Positions 10,072 through 18,643 of a stretch of 64,000 bases of DNA are shown here, one piece after another (the first letter of the stretch is position 1; each line of letters begins with the position of its first letter). The stretch is from Streptomyces sp. MNU76 (GTDB taxonomy: Bacteria > Actinomycetota > Actinomycetes > Streptomycetales > Streptomycetaceae). The stretch lies in assembly GCF_020982545.1 (NCBI RefSeq), contig NZ_JAJKLK010000019.1, forward strand, positions 992,001 through 1,056,000, in the 5' to 3' direction. The notes under the pieces were generated by a model, which did no database searches, was not told the DNA's origin, and was given only the letters and a program-made list of their open reading frames with translations. A program made the position numbers and the translations under genes.

Positions 10072-11447
10072 GAGAACCCCACCGACCCGCGCTGACCCAC
10101 CCGCGCGGGCGCGAAAGGGGGCGAAGGGGCGCAGCCCCTTCTGGATGGGACGGGTAGGGGCGGCGGGGGCGAAAACCTCAGTGAACCGGCACCGGCACCG
10201 GCCCCCGCCGAGCCGCACGCGACCCCACCACAGTGATCCCCACAACCCCACCACAGCCAGCAGCCCCAGCGAAACCGTCCCGCCCCAGCCGCCCGCATGG
10301 AAGGCCACCGCCCCAGCGTGCTGCCCGCGCTGGAACCCACGTAGTACGCCGACTGGTACAGCGCCGACGCCTGAGCCCGCCCCTCCTTCGCCGTGTGGCT
10401 CACCGCCGACGACGCGGCGGCGTGCCCGGCGAAGAACCCGGCGGTGATCAGGACGAGTCCGAGCAGGACCAGCGGGAGCGAGTCGGACAGCGACACCAGC
10501 AGACCGGCGGTCGTCGTACCGCCCGCCAGATACAGCGTGCCCCGGCGCCCCAGCCTGCCCACCAGCTTCCCGGCGGTCGACGCCGACACCGTGCCCACCA
10601 GATACACCAGGAAGATCGACCCGATGACCCCCTGCGGCAGGGAGAACGGCGCGTCGGTCAGCCGGTAGCCGATCACCGTGTACACCGCCCCGAAGACGGT
10701 CATGAACAGAGCGCCGATCGCGTACAGCCGACGCAGGAGCGGGTTGGCGAGGTGCGCCCGGACCGTACGGCCCAAGACCGCGGGCCGCAGCGACCCGGCC
10801 ACGAAGTGCCTCGGCGCGGGCAGCAGCAGCCGGAAGGCCACCGCGCAGCCGACCGCGACCACCCCGAGCACGCCCAGCGCGACCCGCCAGCCCCACTCCT
10901 GGGCGACCCACCCGGTGACGACCCGCCCGCTCATGCCGCCGACGCTGTTGCCGGCGACGAAGAGACCGATCGCGGTGATGAGCGCCTTGGGCCGCACCTC
11001 CTCGGCGAGGTAGGCGGTGGCCGAGGCCGGCACCCCGGCCAGCGCGGCACCCTGCACGGCCCGCAGCACCACCAGCGCCCCCAACGAGGGCGCGAAGGGG
11101 ATCAGCAGCCCGACCGTCACCGCGACCGCCAGTGACGCGGTCATCAACGTCCGCCGCCCGAACCGCTCCGACAGCGCGCTCATCGGCAGCACGAACAGCG
11201 CCAGCGCACCCGTCGCCGCCGACACCGTCCAACTGGCCGCGCTCGCCGTCGTTCCGAAACCGTCGGAGATCAACGGCAGCAGCGCCTGCGTGGAGTAGAG
11301 GAGGGCGAAGGTCGCGACACCCGCGAGGAACAGCGCGAGGCTCATCCGCCGGTAGCCGGGCCCGCCCGGGGCCACACGGGAATCGATGGGGGTGATGACT
11401 GATCCGGCGCCCACGCTGGTGGGCGCCTCGGTACTCGCGGAAGGCAT
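10051..11447 (-). pseudogene. MFS transporter (YnfM-like), frame broken near the C-terminus
   Basis: The N-terminal 380 or so residues read as a 12-helix major facilitator: YSTQALLPLISDGFGTTASA, SERFGRRTLMT (the loop 2-3 motif) and many hydrophobic helices. At 10311-10314 a run of four C (G on the coding strand) shifts the frame. Adding one G restores STLGAVAFHAGGWGGTVSLG and the last helix, ending at 10051. Without it, the frame runs on as arginine-rich nonsense far into the next gene. It is divergent from the LysR gene, which probably controls it. Either a sequencing error in a C-run or a recent null mutation. Confidence 0.85.
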
Positions 11448-11489
11448 GCCTCGAAACTACGTACGCCGCCATTCATCCGTCCAATGCAT

Positions 11490-11509
11490 GGAACGGTCAT
11501 AATCGTTCC
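11490..11509. promoter_or_regulatory. Inverted repeat operator in the MFS/LysR divergent promoter
   Basis: GGAACG-N8-CGTTCC is a perfect dyad in the 63-bp space between the divergent starts. The loop contains CATAAT at 11498-11503, a plausible -10 box 7 nt before the LysR GTG, which would make that transcript leaderless. LysR proteins often autoregulate and control the divergent gene from such sites. Confidence 0.65.
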
Positions 11510-11510
11510 T

Positions 11511-12509
11511 GTGAAGCATCAGCAGAGGTCAGGGTCGCGGCTGTCACCGTCCGGTGACACAGAAGACATCGAGCACACCGGGCACGGCGACCAGGGCGGG
11601 GACATCGAGGAGATCGTCCTGCGGCTCGCCCCCCGCCTCGCCTACTTCGCCGGGGTCGCCCGCACCGAGCACGTCACCCGGGCCGCGCGCGAGATGCGGG
11701 TCCCGCAGTCGACGCTGTCGCGGGCGATGGTCCGCCTGGAACAGGACCTCGGCGTCGACCTGTTCGCCCGCCGGGGGCGCACGGTCTCCCTCACCCACGC
11801 CGGCCGCACCTTCCACACCTCCGTCGAGCGCGCCCTCACCGAGATCGAACGCGCCGCCGACGAGGTCCGCGCCGACGCCGACCCCGCCACCGGCAAGGTC
11901 GCCTTCGGCTTCCTGCACACCATGGGCGCCGAGACCGTCCCCGGCCTCCTCCATGCCTTCCGCGCCGAGCACCCCCGCGTCCGCTTCAGCCTCGTCCAGA
12001 ACTACGGCGAGGCCATGCTGGAGCGCCTGCGCGCGGGCGAACTCGACCTCTGCCTCACCTCGCCCGTCCCGGATGCCCCCGACCTGGTGGCCCGCCGCCT
12101 CGACGAACAGAAGCTCCGCCTCGTCGTCCCCGCCGACCACCGCCTCGCCGCCCGCAAACGCGTCCGCCTCGCCGAGGCCGCCGACGAAACCTTCGTCACC
12201 CTCGAACCCGGCTACGGCATGCGCCGCATCACCGACGACCTCTGCAAGGAGGCCGGCTTCAAACCCCGTATCGCCTTCGAGGGCGAGGAGGCGGAGACCC
12301 TACGGGGCCTGGTGGCGGCGGGCCTGGGCGTGGCCCTCCTGCCCCCACCCGCCGTCCCACGACCGGGCGTCGTCGAACTGACGGTCACCGCCCCGCGGGC
12401 GGCCCGCGAAATCGGCGTCGCCTGGCTCGACGGCCACCCGGACACACCCCCGGTAGCGGCCTTCAAGAAGTTCCTGCTGTCGAGAAGGGGCAACCTGTTG
12501 GGCAGCTGA
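11511..12509 (+). CDS. LysR-family transcriptional regulator
   Basis: This regulator has about 332 residues. A winged helix-turn-helix begins near residue 38 (YFAGVARTEHVTRAAREMRVPQSTLSRAMVRLEQDLGVDLFARRGR), followed by a LysR substrate-binding domain (GFLHTMGAETVPGLLHAFRAEHP, LEPGYGMRRITDDLC). GTG 11511 is preferred to the ATG at 11484, because that upstream codon lies inside the operator-like dyad and promoter. It is divergent from the MFS transporter gene, the usual arrangement for a LysR controlling an efflux pump. The effector is unknown. Confidence 0.9.
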   Translation: MKHQQRSGSRLSPSGDTEDIEHTGHGDQGGDIEEIVLRLAPRLAYFAGVARTEHVTRAAREMRVPQSTLSRAMVRLEQDLGVDLFARRGRTVSLTHAGRTFHTSVERALTEIERAADEVRADADPATGKVAFGFLHTMGAETVPGLLHAFRAEHPRVRFSLVQNYGEAMLERLRAGELDLCLTSPVPDAPDLVARRLDEQKLRLVVPADHRLAARKRVRLAEAADETFVTLEPGYGMRRITDDLCKEAGFKPRIAFEGEEAETLRGLVAAGLGVALLPPPAVPRPGVVELTVTAPRAAREIGVAWLDGHPDTPPVAAFKKFLLSRRGNLLGS

Positions 12510-12517
12510 GCCGCAGC

Positions 12518-12538
12518 CGCGCCCCTCAGGGGCGCGGG
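12518..12538 (+). terminator. Hairpin after the LysR gene
   Basis: CCGCGCCCCT and AGGGGCGCGG form a perfect 10-bp dyad around a single C, starting 8 nt after the stop codon. The arms are the core of the interspersed repeat family, which here seems to serve as a terminator. Confidence 0.65.
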
Positions 12539-12610
12539 GCTGTGTCGAACGTGCGGCTCCGCCGCGTGGGCGCGAGAAGCCCCACCGAACCCGCGGTCGC
12601 GCAACGAACC

Positions 12611-13381
12611 TCAGACACCCCTCTGCGAGCGAGCCCCCCCGAAGCCGGAGGCAAGCGGCATACGCAACCCCAACGGCGGCGGCGCCGCGAGCGCGTCCTC
12701 CACGGGCCGCGCGAACGCCCGCCCGAACAACACCCCCATCACGAAATCCGCGGCCAACGCGTGCACCTCGTCCCGGTACTGCGTCAACCCGTGCCGATCC
12801 GCGTGCACCTCGAACCGGCAGATGTCGGGGTTCGTCTTCTTCGCCCGCGCCGCGTACCGGAACGACAACTCGGGATCCACCCGCTCGTCGTTCGTCCCGT
12901 GCACGATCAGCACCCGCCGCCCGGCCAGCTGTTTCACCGGTTCGGGCGGCGCCGCCACATCCTCCTCGGGCAACCAGGGAGCGATGGCCAGCACGGAGTT
13001 GACGGCCTCGTGCCCGCCCGCGTGCAGCGCGGCCCGCGCCCCCATGTGGAGCCCGGCGAGACACACCGGGACGTCTCCGTAACGCCGGACGACCTCGTCC
13101 GCGGCCCACTCGGCGTCCCGCGCAAGCCGCGCCTGAGAGCCGTTCCACCCTCGGTAGCGGTAGTGCACGACATGCGTGGCCAGCCCCTCCGTACGGCCCG
13201 CGCGGGCGAGCCGGCGGCCGAGGGCGCGCACGGACGCCGTGGCCATCATGGGGGAGGGTCTGCGGGTGGATGCCTCGTCGCCGGCCGGGAGCAGCAGGAC
13301 GACCCCGCTGACCGTGCTCGGCTCCGGGCCGATCGTCCGCCCAAGTCGGGGCGTACGTACCGGCATTGCTTGCTGCGCCAT
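12611..13381 (-). CDS. Alpha/beta-hydrolase-fold protein with altered nucleophile elbow
   Basis: This 256-residue protein has an alpha/beta hydrolase layout: SGVVLLLPAG strand, HVVHYRYRGWNG, nucleophile elbow, IVHGTNDERVDP (acid loop) and ADRHGLTQYRDEVH (His loop). The elbow reads CLAGLHMGARAAL, so the catalytic Ser of GxSxG is replaced by His. Asp and His of the triad appear present. It may be catalytically inactive or use a different chemistry. It is transcribed away from add, and the two starts are 114 bp apart. Confidence 0.75.
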   Translation of the reverse strand: MAQQAMPVRTPRLGRTIGPEPSTVSGVVLLLPAGDEASTRRPSPMMATASVRALGRRLARAGRTEGLATHVVHYRYRGWNGSQARLARDAEWAADEVVRRYGDVPVCLAGLHMGARAALHAGGHEAVNSVLAIAPWLPEEDVAAPPEPVKQLAGRRVLIVHGTNDERVDPELSFRYAARAKKTNPDICRFEVHADRHGLTQYRDEVHALAADFVMGVLFGRAFARPVEDALAAPPPLGLRMPLASGFGGARSQRGV

Positions 13382-13465
13382 GGCAGAACAGTGTCAGAAG
13401 AGATGGTGTACGCCACCCGTCCTGAGGGTCACCGTTGGGTATCGACGGAACCGCCCGACAGGCGC

Positions 13466-13479
13466 TCTACGCGCGTAGG
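13466..13479. promoter_or_regulatory. CTACGCGCGTAG palindrome in the add promoter
   Basis: The perfect palindrome at 13467-13478 lies 4 nt before a possible -10 box (TATCGT, 13483-13488). That box is 6 nt before the add ATG. A bound repressor would occupy the -35/-10 spacer. The sequence is identical to sites at the ABC ATPase, deoC and PNP genes. Confidence 0.8.
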
Positions 13480-13494
13480 AGATATCGTACGAAA

Positions 13495-14658
13495 ATGACG
13501 AACCAGACCGACCCGACCGGTAACACCCCGGACTCGGACCAGATCCGCCGGGCGCCCAAGGTTCTGCTGCACGACCACCTCGACGGCGGCCTGCGCCCCG
13601 GAACCGTCGTCGAACTCGCCCGCGACAGCGGGTACTCCCAACTCCCCGAGACCGACGCCGACCGGCTCGGCCTCTGGTTCCGCGAGGCCGCCGACTCCGG
13701 CTCGCTGGAGCGGTACCTGGAGACCTTCTCCCACACCGTCGCCGTCATGCAGACCCGCGACGCCCTCTTCCGCGTCGCCGCCGAGTGCGCCGAGGACCTC
13801 GCCGCCGACGGCGTCGTCTACGCCGAGATCCGCTACGCCCCGGAGCAACACCTCGAAGGCGGCCTCGCCCTCGAAGAGGTCGTCGAGGCCGTCAACGAGG
13901 GCTTTCGGGAAGGCGAGCGGCGGGCCAGGGCCGACGGCCACCGCATCCGCGTAGGCGCCCTGCTCACCGCCATGCGGCACGCGGCCCGCGCCCTGGAGAT
14001 CGCCGAACTCGCCAACCGCTACCGCGACCTGGGGGTCGTCGGCTTCGACATCGCGGGCGCCGAGGCCGGCTACCCGCCCACCCGCCACCTCGACGCCTTC
14101 GAGTACCTCAAGCGCGAGAACAACCACTTCACGATCCACGCCGGTGAAGCCTTCGGACTGCCCTCCATCTGGCAGGCCCTGCAGTGGTGCGGCGCCGACC
14201 GGCTCGGCCACGGCGTCCGCATCATCGACGACATCCAGGTCCACCAGGACGGCTCCGTGAAGCTCGGCCGCCTCGCCTCCTACGTCCGCGACAAGCGCAT
14301 CCCGTTGGAGCTGTGCCCCAGCTCCAACCTCCAGACCGGCGCGGCCCGTTCGTATGCCGAGCACCCCATCGGGCTGCTGCGGCGACTGCACTTCCGGGCC
14401 ACCGTGAACACCGACAACCGGCTGATGTCCCACACCAGCATGAGCCGCGAATTCGAGCACCTTGTCGACGCTTTCGGCTACACGCTCGACGACATGCAGT
14501 GGTTCTCGGTCAATGCTATGAAGTCAGCATTCATTCCTTTCGATGAACGACTGGCCATGATCAATGACGTGATCAAGCCCGGATATGCCGAGTTGAAATC
14601 CGAATGGCTGTTCCGTCAGACGGTCTCCACCAGCGGTTCTGAGGGCGAACAGGGCTGA
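13495..14658 (+). CDS. add: Adenosine deaminase
   Basis: This 387-residue metal-dependent hydrolase converts adenosine or deoxyadenosine to inosine or deoxyinosine. Zinc ligands appear in LLHDHLDGGLRP (HxH) and FTIHAGEAFG; the catalytic Glu is in HAGE, and TVNTDNRLMS holds the late Asp pair. C-terminal NAMKSAFIPFDERL is typical. ATG 13495 is chosen by homology. The GTAGGAGAT upstream overlaps the operator, so either a ribosome site 13 nt away or a leaderless start is used. Inosine would then be split by the PNP encoded at 30742. Confidence 0.95.
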   Translation: MTNQTDPTGNTPDSDQIRRAPKVLLHDHLDGGLRPGTVVELARDSGYSQLPETDADRLGLWFREAADSGSLERYLETFSHTVAVMQTRDALFRVAAECAEDLAADGVVYAEIRYAPEQHLEGGLALEEVVEAVNEGFREGERRARADGHRIRVGALLTAMRHAARALEIAELANRYRDLGVVGFDIAGAEAGYPPTRHLDAFEYLKRENNHFTIHAGEAFGLPSIWQALQWCGADRLGHGVRIIDDIQVHQDGSVKLGRLASYVRDKRIPLELCPSSNLQTGAARSYAEHPIGLLRRLHFRATVNTDNRLMSHTSMSREFEHLVDAFGYTLDDMQWFSVNAMKSAFIPFDERLAMINDVIKPGYAELKSEWLFRQTVSTSGSEGEQG

Positions 14659-14672
14659 CCGGCGGCATCGGG

Positions 14673-14706
14673 AAGCGGTCGCGCCGACGGCGACGCGGCC
14701 GCTTTT
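14673..14706 (+). terminator. Rho-independent terminator of add
   Basis: AAGCGGTCGCG pairs with CGCGGCCGCTT, which is followed by TTTCGATG. The stem is 11 bp with one G-U pair. It lies 15 nt after the add stop codon. Confidence 0.8.
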
Positions 14707-14791
14707 CGATGTTTGCCTCCGGCGGGACTTTGGTGTTTACGTTTCGGCACCGCTCTCCACCCGTCACACGCATTCCAAGGACGCATTCAAC

Positions 14792-15162
14792 ATGAAGCAG
14801 TCTGCTGCCAAGACCCTCGGTGTCGCCGTCGTCGGTGCCGCCATCGCCGCCGCGGGCGCGGGCGCCGCGAACGCCGCACCGGGTGCCCCCGACGCCTCCC
14901 AGGCCCTGGGCACCGTCACCCAGGCACTGCCCGTGGAGAACGTCTCGAAGGTGCTGCCGACCGCCTCCGGCGCCCTCGCCCAGGGTCAGAGCGCGCTCGG
15001 CAGCCGGCCTCGAAGCCGCCCAGCCCGCCGCCACCAACGTCCTCGCCGAGGGCCCACCGCCCCGTCGCCGGACTGCTCGGCGGCCTCCCCGTCGGCAAGA
15101 CCCTCCCCGCCAAGGGTCTCGGCGTCAACGGCCTGCCCCTCGGCGGCGGCCCCGCCGCCTGA
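14792..15162 (+). pseudogene. Small secreted protein with two frame breaks
   Basis: The N-terminus MKQSAAKTLGVAVVGAAIAA, ending in GAANAAPGA, is a Sec signal peptide. The body should read ALGAGLEAAQPAATNVLAEG then PVAGLLGGLPVGKTLPAKGLGVNGLPLGGGPAA, but these lie in three frames. One extra base near 15000 (GGCAGCC for GGCGCC) and one extra C near 15050 explain both shifts. The restored product is about 122 residues and stops at 15162. It resembles the small secreted protein at 21328 in style. Its function is unknown. Homologues next to add are familiar in Streptomyces. Confidence 0.7.
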
Positions 15163-15181
15163 GGCACCTCGCGACACCTGT

Positions 15182-15213
15182 ACGGGGCGCACCCTTCGCA
15201 GGGGGCGCCCCGT
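15182..15213. terminator. Hairpin after the secreted-protein gene
   Basis: ACGGGGCGC pairs with GCGCCCCGT, with the loop ACCCTTCGCAGGGG able to form a smaller inner stem. It lies 19 nt after the restored stop at 15162 and faces the convergent PspC gene. Confidence 0.65.
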
Positions 15214-15291
15214 CGGTGCGTGCGCCGGGAGGCCGCCGGTCGTCGTCGGTCGCCGGTCCCCGGTCGTGGTCGGCCGCCGGTCCGGCGAGCG

Positions 15292-15492
15292 TCACCAGGC
15301 CGCGCGGGCCTTGCCCTCCGAGGGGAACAGAATCCAGAGGGCTATGTACAGCAGGAACTGCGGGCCCGGAAGCAGACACGACACCAGGAAGATCACGCGC
15401 ATCGTGGTCGCGGAGGTGCCGAAGCGCCGTGCCAGCGCGGCGCACACTCCGCCGATCATCCGGCCTTCGGTGGGGCGGGCAAGGCGGCTCAT
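15292..15492 (-). CDS. PspC-domain membrane protein
   Basis: This 66-residue protein is almost entirely a PspC domain. LARPTEGRMIGGVCAALARRFG is followed by one hydrophobic span, IFLVSCLLPGPQFLLYIALWILF, and a short basic tail. ATG 15492 follows AAGGAG. PspC domains respond to envelope stress or anchor regulators, but this small form has no other domain, so its precise role is open. Confidence 0.9.
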   Translation of the reverse strand: MSRLARPTEGRMIGGVCAALARRFGTSATTMRVIFLVSCLLPGPQFLLYIALWILFPSEGKARAAW

Positions 15493-15614
15493 GAGGGCTC
15501 CTTCGTCAGCGTAGGACGTCGACCGGAGGCCGACGGTGGGACGGGACCTCGAAGCGGCCCGCTCTCTTTTCCACACCTTCGACACTACGGTGACGAACCG
15601 GACGAAGCGTCCCT

Positions 15615-16169
15615 CTACGGGGCCATCCCCACCCTGGGAATCGTCGGGGTCCGACCCTGAGACAGCTCCTCGGGGAGCAACCGGGCCGCCCCCACCCGCG
15701 TCTTCGCCCTCCGCCGCAACGCCGACCTGAGCGCCGGTACGACCGCGACATGGGCGAGGCCCACGCCGACCGAGTTCAGCAGGATCGAGTCGATATCCAC
15801 GACCTGACCGGGCACCCCGGTCTGCAACAGCTCGATGGCCAGCGACAGCAGCGCCCCGGCCGCGACCGACCGGGCCAGCGAGGCGAGCGGCGACACGGCG
15901 AGCCTGCCGTGCAGCATCGGCAGCAGGACGCCCAGCGGGGCGAGCAGCGCCAGCCCCTCGCCGATGCGGTGGGCGGCCTCCGGCCAGCCGAGCGCCAGAT
16001 CCGCTCTGATCCCCGCGAACGGCCGCAGATTCGCCGGACTCATCCAGGTGACGTCCAGCGGGCGCAGCGTGATCCAGGCAACGACCACGAGATGTACGGC
16101 GAGGAGGACACCCCCCGCCACACGGACACGGACCCCGGCGCTACGGCCGTTCGTACCTTGAGGCTGCAC
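15615..16169 (-). CDS. VanZ-family membrane protein
   Basis: This integral membrane protein of about 184 residues has four or so helices: VLLAVHLVVVAWITLRPLDV, LALLAPLGVLLPML, SVAAGALLSLAIELLQTGVPG and IDSILLNSVGVGLAHVA. The LSLAIELLQ...R/VVDIDSILLNSVG pattern is diagnostic of VanZ proteins. GTG 16169 is chosen after a GGGGGG ribosome site; TTG 16178 is possible. The role is unknown. VanZ homologues are linked to glycopeptide tolerance, but most are uncharacterised. Confidence 0.85.
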   Translation of the reverse strand: MQPQGTNGRSAGVRVRVAGGVLLAVHLVVVAWITLRPLDVTWMSPANLRPFAGIRADLALGWPEAAHRIGEGLALLAPLGVLLPMLHGRLAVSPLASLARSVAAGALLSLAIELLQTGVPGQVVDIDSILLNSVGVGLAHVAVVPALRSALRRRAKTRVGAARLLPEELSQGRTPTIPRVGMAP

Positions 16170-16247
16170 GCCCCCCAAGACGCGGCCCCCGGCACGATCG
16201 GTTGCACCTTCTTTTTTTGGGCTCGGTTCGCCTCCGGGGCGCAGAAG

Positions 16248-16320
16248 CCTGTGTCGAGACGGCGATCGTGCTCGGCCCTCCTTCGTCGGGCGCTGCGCGC
16301 GATCACCGTCTCGACACAGG
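16248..16320. repeat. Long inverted repeat, 21-bp arms
   Basis: CCTGTGTCGAGACGGCGATCG at 16248-16268 pairs with 16300-16320 with one mismatch, around a 31-nt loop. Weaker symmetry extends outward (CCGGGGCGCAGAAG against CCGAAGGGGCGCG). It lies after the afsQ operon and before the VanZ gene, so it may end the afsQ transcript. An A-run (T7 on the plus strand at 16212-16218) follows on that strand. Confidence 0.8.
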
Positions 16321-16423
16321 CGCGCCCCTTCGGCTCACTCGCCGACCCCTGTTGCAGTGGGCCTGCCAAGGGGCCGTCGGTGGGATAGGCGCTCGCTCGT
16401 GAACCCGTGACCGTGGGCGTCCG

Positions 16424-17045
16424 TCAGGACCCGTCGATCTCCTCGGAAGGCGGGTTGCCCTCTCCCGGGGCCGACTGGGTCTCCTGGGTGCACTCGTAGC
16501 GGCGTAGGGAGGCCGCGCCGGTGCTGCCCAGGACGACCGAGCCGTTGTCGCCGGCGGCGGCGGAGTCGGCGAAGGTGCAGACGATCTGGGCGAGGGCGTA
16601 CTTCGGGAGGGAGTCGGGGGCGGTGGACAGGCGGAGGGTGTCCTCGGGGTCGCCCGGGGCGGGGCCCGACACCGTGAGGCCGGGGGACGGCCGTGCTGTA
16701 GCCGACCTCGTCCTCGACGTCGCTGGGGTCGCCGGCCAGGGCGTCCAGCAGGCCCTGGGCGACGACGACCCGCCGCTGCGCATCCTCGGTGCCCTCGGCG
16801 ACCTGCACCGAGCGGTTGACACGGACGAGCGCCCCCGAGCAGAGCAGGAACACCTCGACCGGTATCTCGGACGGGGTGGCCTGGGTCGCGATGTCCGACA
16901 CCGACAGCTCGCACGGCACCATCGAAGGCGCCGGCCCGAAGTCCGTCGGCACCTGCGTGGCCCGGATGCCGCAGCCGGTGAGCAGGCCGGCGAGCGCCCC
17001 GGTTGCCGCCAGGAGCCGTACGCCGTGCACGGTTCGTATCGTCAC
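16424..17045 (-). pseudogene. afsQ-operon lipoprotein, frame broken in a C-run
   Basis: The N-terminus is a lipoprotein signal, LLAATGALAGLLTGCG, followed by IRATQVPTDFGPAPSMVPCE. The frame is lost at 16682-16686, where five G on the plus strand should be four. Removing one base joins EVGYSTAV to PGLTVSGPAPGDPEDTLRLS and ends with PSEEIDGS at 16424, about 206 residues. It overlaps afsQ2 by GTGA, so it is the third gene of the afsQ1-afsQ2 operon, as in S. coelicolor. It may be a sensory accessory protein outside the membrane; that role is inferred. Confidence 0.8.
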
Positions 17046-18643
17046 TGGCCGTCCCCCTCGGTGCCCGCCGGGCCGCTGTCGCCCTGATCGCCGTCCAGCT
17101 CGTCCCGTTCCTGCGCGACCAGGGAGGCCGCGTCGCGGGGCAGGCGCAGGGTGAAGACCGCGCCGCCCTTGGGGGAGTTGGCGGCGGTGATCTCGCCGCC
17201 GTGGATGTGGGCGTTCTCCAGGGCGATGGACAGGCCGAGGCCGCTGCCCTCGGAGCGCGGGCGGGAGGCGCTCGCCTTGTAGAAGCGGTCGAAGACGTGC
17301 GGGAGGACGTCCTCGGGGATGCCGGGCCCGTGGTCCTGGACCTCGATGAACAGGTTCTCGCCCTCCGTGCGCACCGACACGCGCACCGGGGAGCCGCCGT
17401 GCTTGAGCGCGTTGCCGATCAGGTTCGCCAGGATCACGTCCAGGCGGCGCGGGTCCAGGTTGATGATGATGCCGCGCTCGGCGTCCAGTTCCACCGCGTC
17501 CAGCCAGGCGCGGGCGTCGATGCAGGCGGTGATCTGGTCGGCGATGTCCACGTCGTCCAGGACGAGCCGGGCCGTCCCCGCGTCGAAGCGGGTGACCTCC
17601 ATCAGGTTCTCGACCAGGTCGTTCAGGCGCCGGGTCTCGCTGACGACGAGCCGTACCGCCGGTTCGATCATGGGGTCGAGGCTGCCGGTGTCGGCGTCCA
17701 GCTCCTCCTCCAGCACCTCCGTGACGGCGGTGATCGCCGTCAGCGGCGTACGGAGTTCGTGGGACATGTCGGCGACGAAGCGGCGGGAGGCCTCCTCACG
17801 GGCGCTCATGTCGTCCACCTTCTTCTCCAGGGACTCCGCCGCGAGGTTGAACGTCCGGGAGAGGTCGGCCAGTTCGTCCGTGCCGGAGACCCGCAGCCGG
17901 GTGTCGAGCTTGCCCTCGCCGAGGCGCCGGGCAGCCACCCCGAGGCGCTGCACCGGCTTCAGGACCGTGGTCGCGGCGGCCTGCGCGAGCAGCGCCGAGC
18001 CGATCAGCGACAGACCCGTGGCGATACCGAGGGACCAGGCGAGGGAGTTGAGGTCCTTCGCCTCCTCCGCGAGGGACTTGCGCATGTAGCCGGTCGGCCC
18101 GCCGCCGATCATCTTCGCGCCGCCCACCAGATAGGGGGTGTCGCCGTCGATGACCCGCTGCCAGTACACGTGGTACGCGTGCTTGTTGCCCGAGGTCAGC
18201 TTCTGCCGCTTGTTGACGGCCTTCTGCAGGGACGCGGGCACGTCCTCCAGCGAGAAACCGGTGAGCGCGTTGTCGGTGGAGGAGCCGGAGACCGTCTCGC
18301 CGTCGGCGCCCTGGGCGATCAGCAGCACGCTGGAGCGCTCGCCGCCGTCCGCCATCTTCCGGGCCGCGACGCGCAGTTGGTCCTGCGTCGGGTTCGGGCG
18401 CAGCGTGCTCACATGGCTCTGCATCTCACGCTCGAAGTCGTTGAGCGCCGCGTCCTGCGCGCGGGTCTGGACGGCCTCGCGGTTGAGCCAGTAGGCGATA
18501 CCGGACGCCGACACGGCGGCCGTGAGGGCCACCAGGCCGAAGACGACCACCAGGCGCAGCCGCAGACTGGTGAAACGGATCCGGGACTGCACTGTCCTGC
18601 GAACCGCGGCCCAGCCGCGGATCCCCCCTCGGGCCTTCGTCAC
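17042..18643 (-). CDS. afsQ2: Two-component sensor histidine kinase AfsQ2
   Basis: This 533-residue membrane kinase phosphorylates AfsQ1. It has an N-terminal membrane helix (LRLVVVFGLVALTAAVSASGIAYWL), an extracytoplasmic sensor of about 135 residues, a second helix (LAWSLGIATGLSLIGSALLA) and a HAMP linker. The His box is FVADMSHELRTPLTAITAV, and the ATPase boxes are ANLIGNALKHGG and DHGPGIP...GSGLGLSIA. GTG 18643 overlaps the afsQ1 stop (GTGA). The assignment comes from the gene set afsQ1, afsQ2, lipoprotein and divergent sigQ. In S. coelicolor the pair links nitrogen excess to antibiotic production. Confidence 0.93.
   Translation of the reverse strand: MTKARGGIRGWAAVRRTVQSRIRFTSLRLRLVVVFGLVALTAAVSASGIAYWLNREAVQTRAQDAALNDFEREMQSHVSTLRPNPTQDQLRVAARKMADGGERSSVLLIAQGADGETVSGSSTDNALTGFSLEDVPASLQKAVNKRQKLTSGNKHAYHVYWQRVIDGDTPYLVGGAKMIGGGPTGYMRKSLAEEAKDLNSLAWSLGIATGLSLIGSALLAQAAATTVLKPVQRLGVAARRLGEGKLDTRLRVSGTDELADLSRTFNLAAESLEKKVDDMSAREEASRRFVADMSHELRTPLTAITAVTEVLEEELDADTGSLDPMIEPAVRLVVSETRRLNDLVENLMEVTRFDAGTARLVLDDVDIADQITACIDARAWLDAVELDAERGIIINLDPRRLDVILANLIGNALKHGGSPVRVSVRTEGENLFIEVQDHGPGIPEDVLPHVFDRFYKASASRPRSEGSGLGLSIALENAHIHGGEITAANSPKGGAVFTLRLPRDAASLVAQERDELDGDQGDSGPAGTEGDGQ

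Noticed and set aside
10311..10314. Programmed frameshift in the MFS gene
   Set aside because: There is no slippery heptamer or downstream structure of the usual kind, and similar shifts occur in many unrelated genes here, so error or mutation is simpler.
8766..11447. One 893-residue protein covering the MFS transporter and running into the sigma factor gene
   Set aside because: After about residue 380 it is Arg/Gly-rich nonsense, antisense or off-frame to the sigma factor; it results from the one-base shift at 10311.
11484..11510. ATG 11484 as start of the LysR protein
   Set aside because: It lies within the dyad and the probable -10 box, and has no ribosome site.
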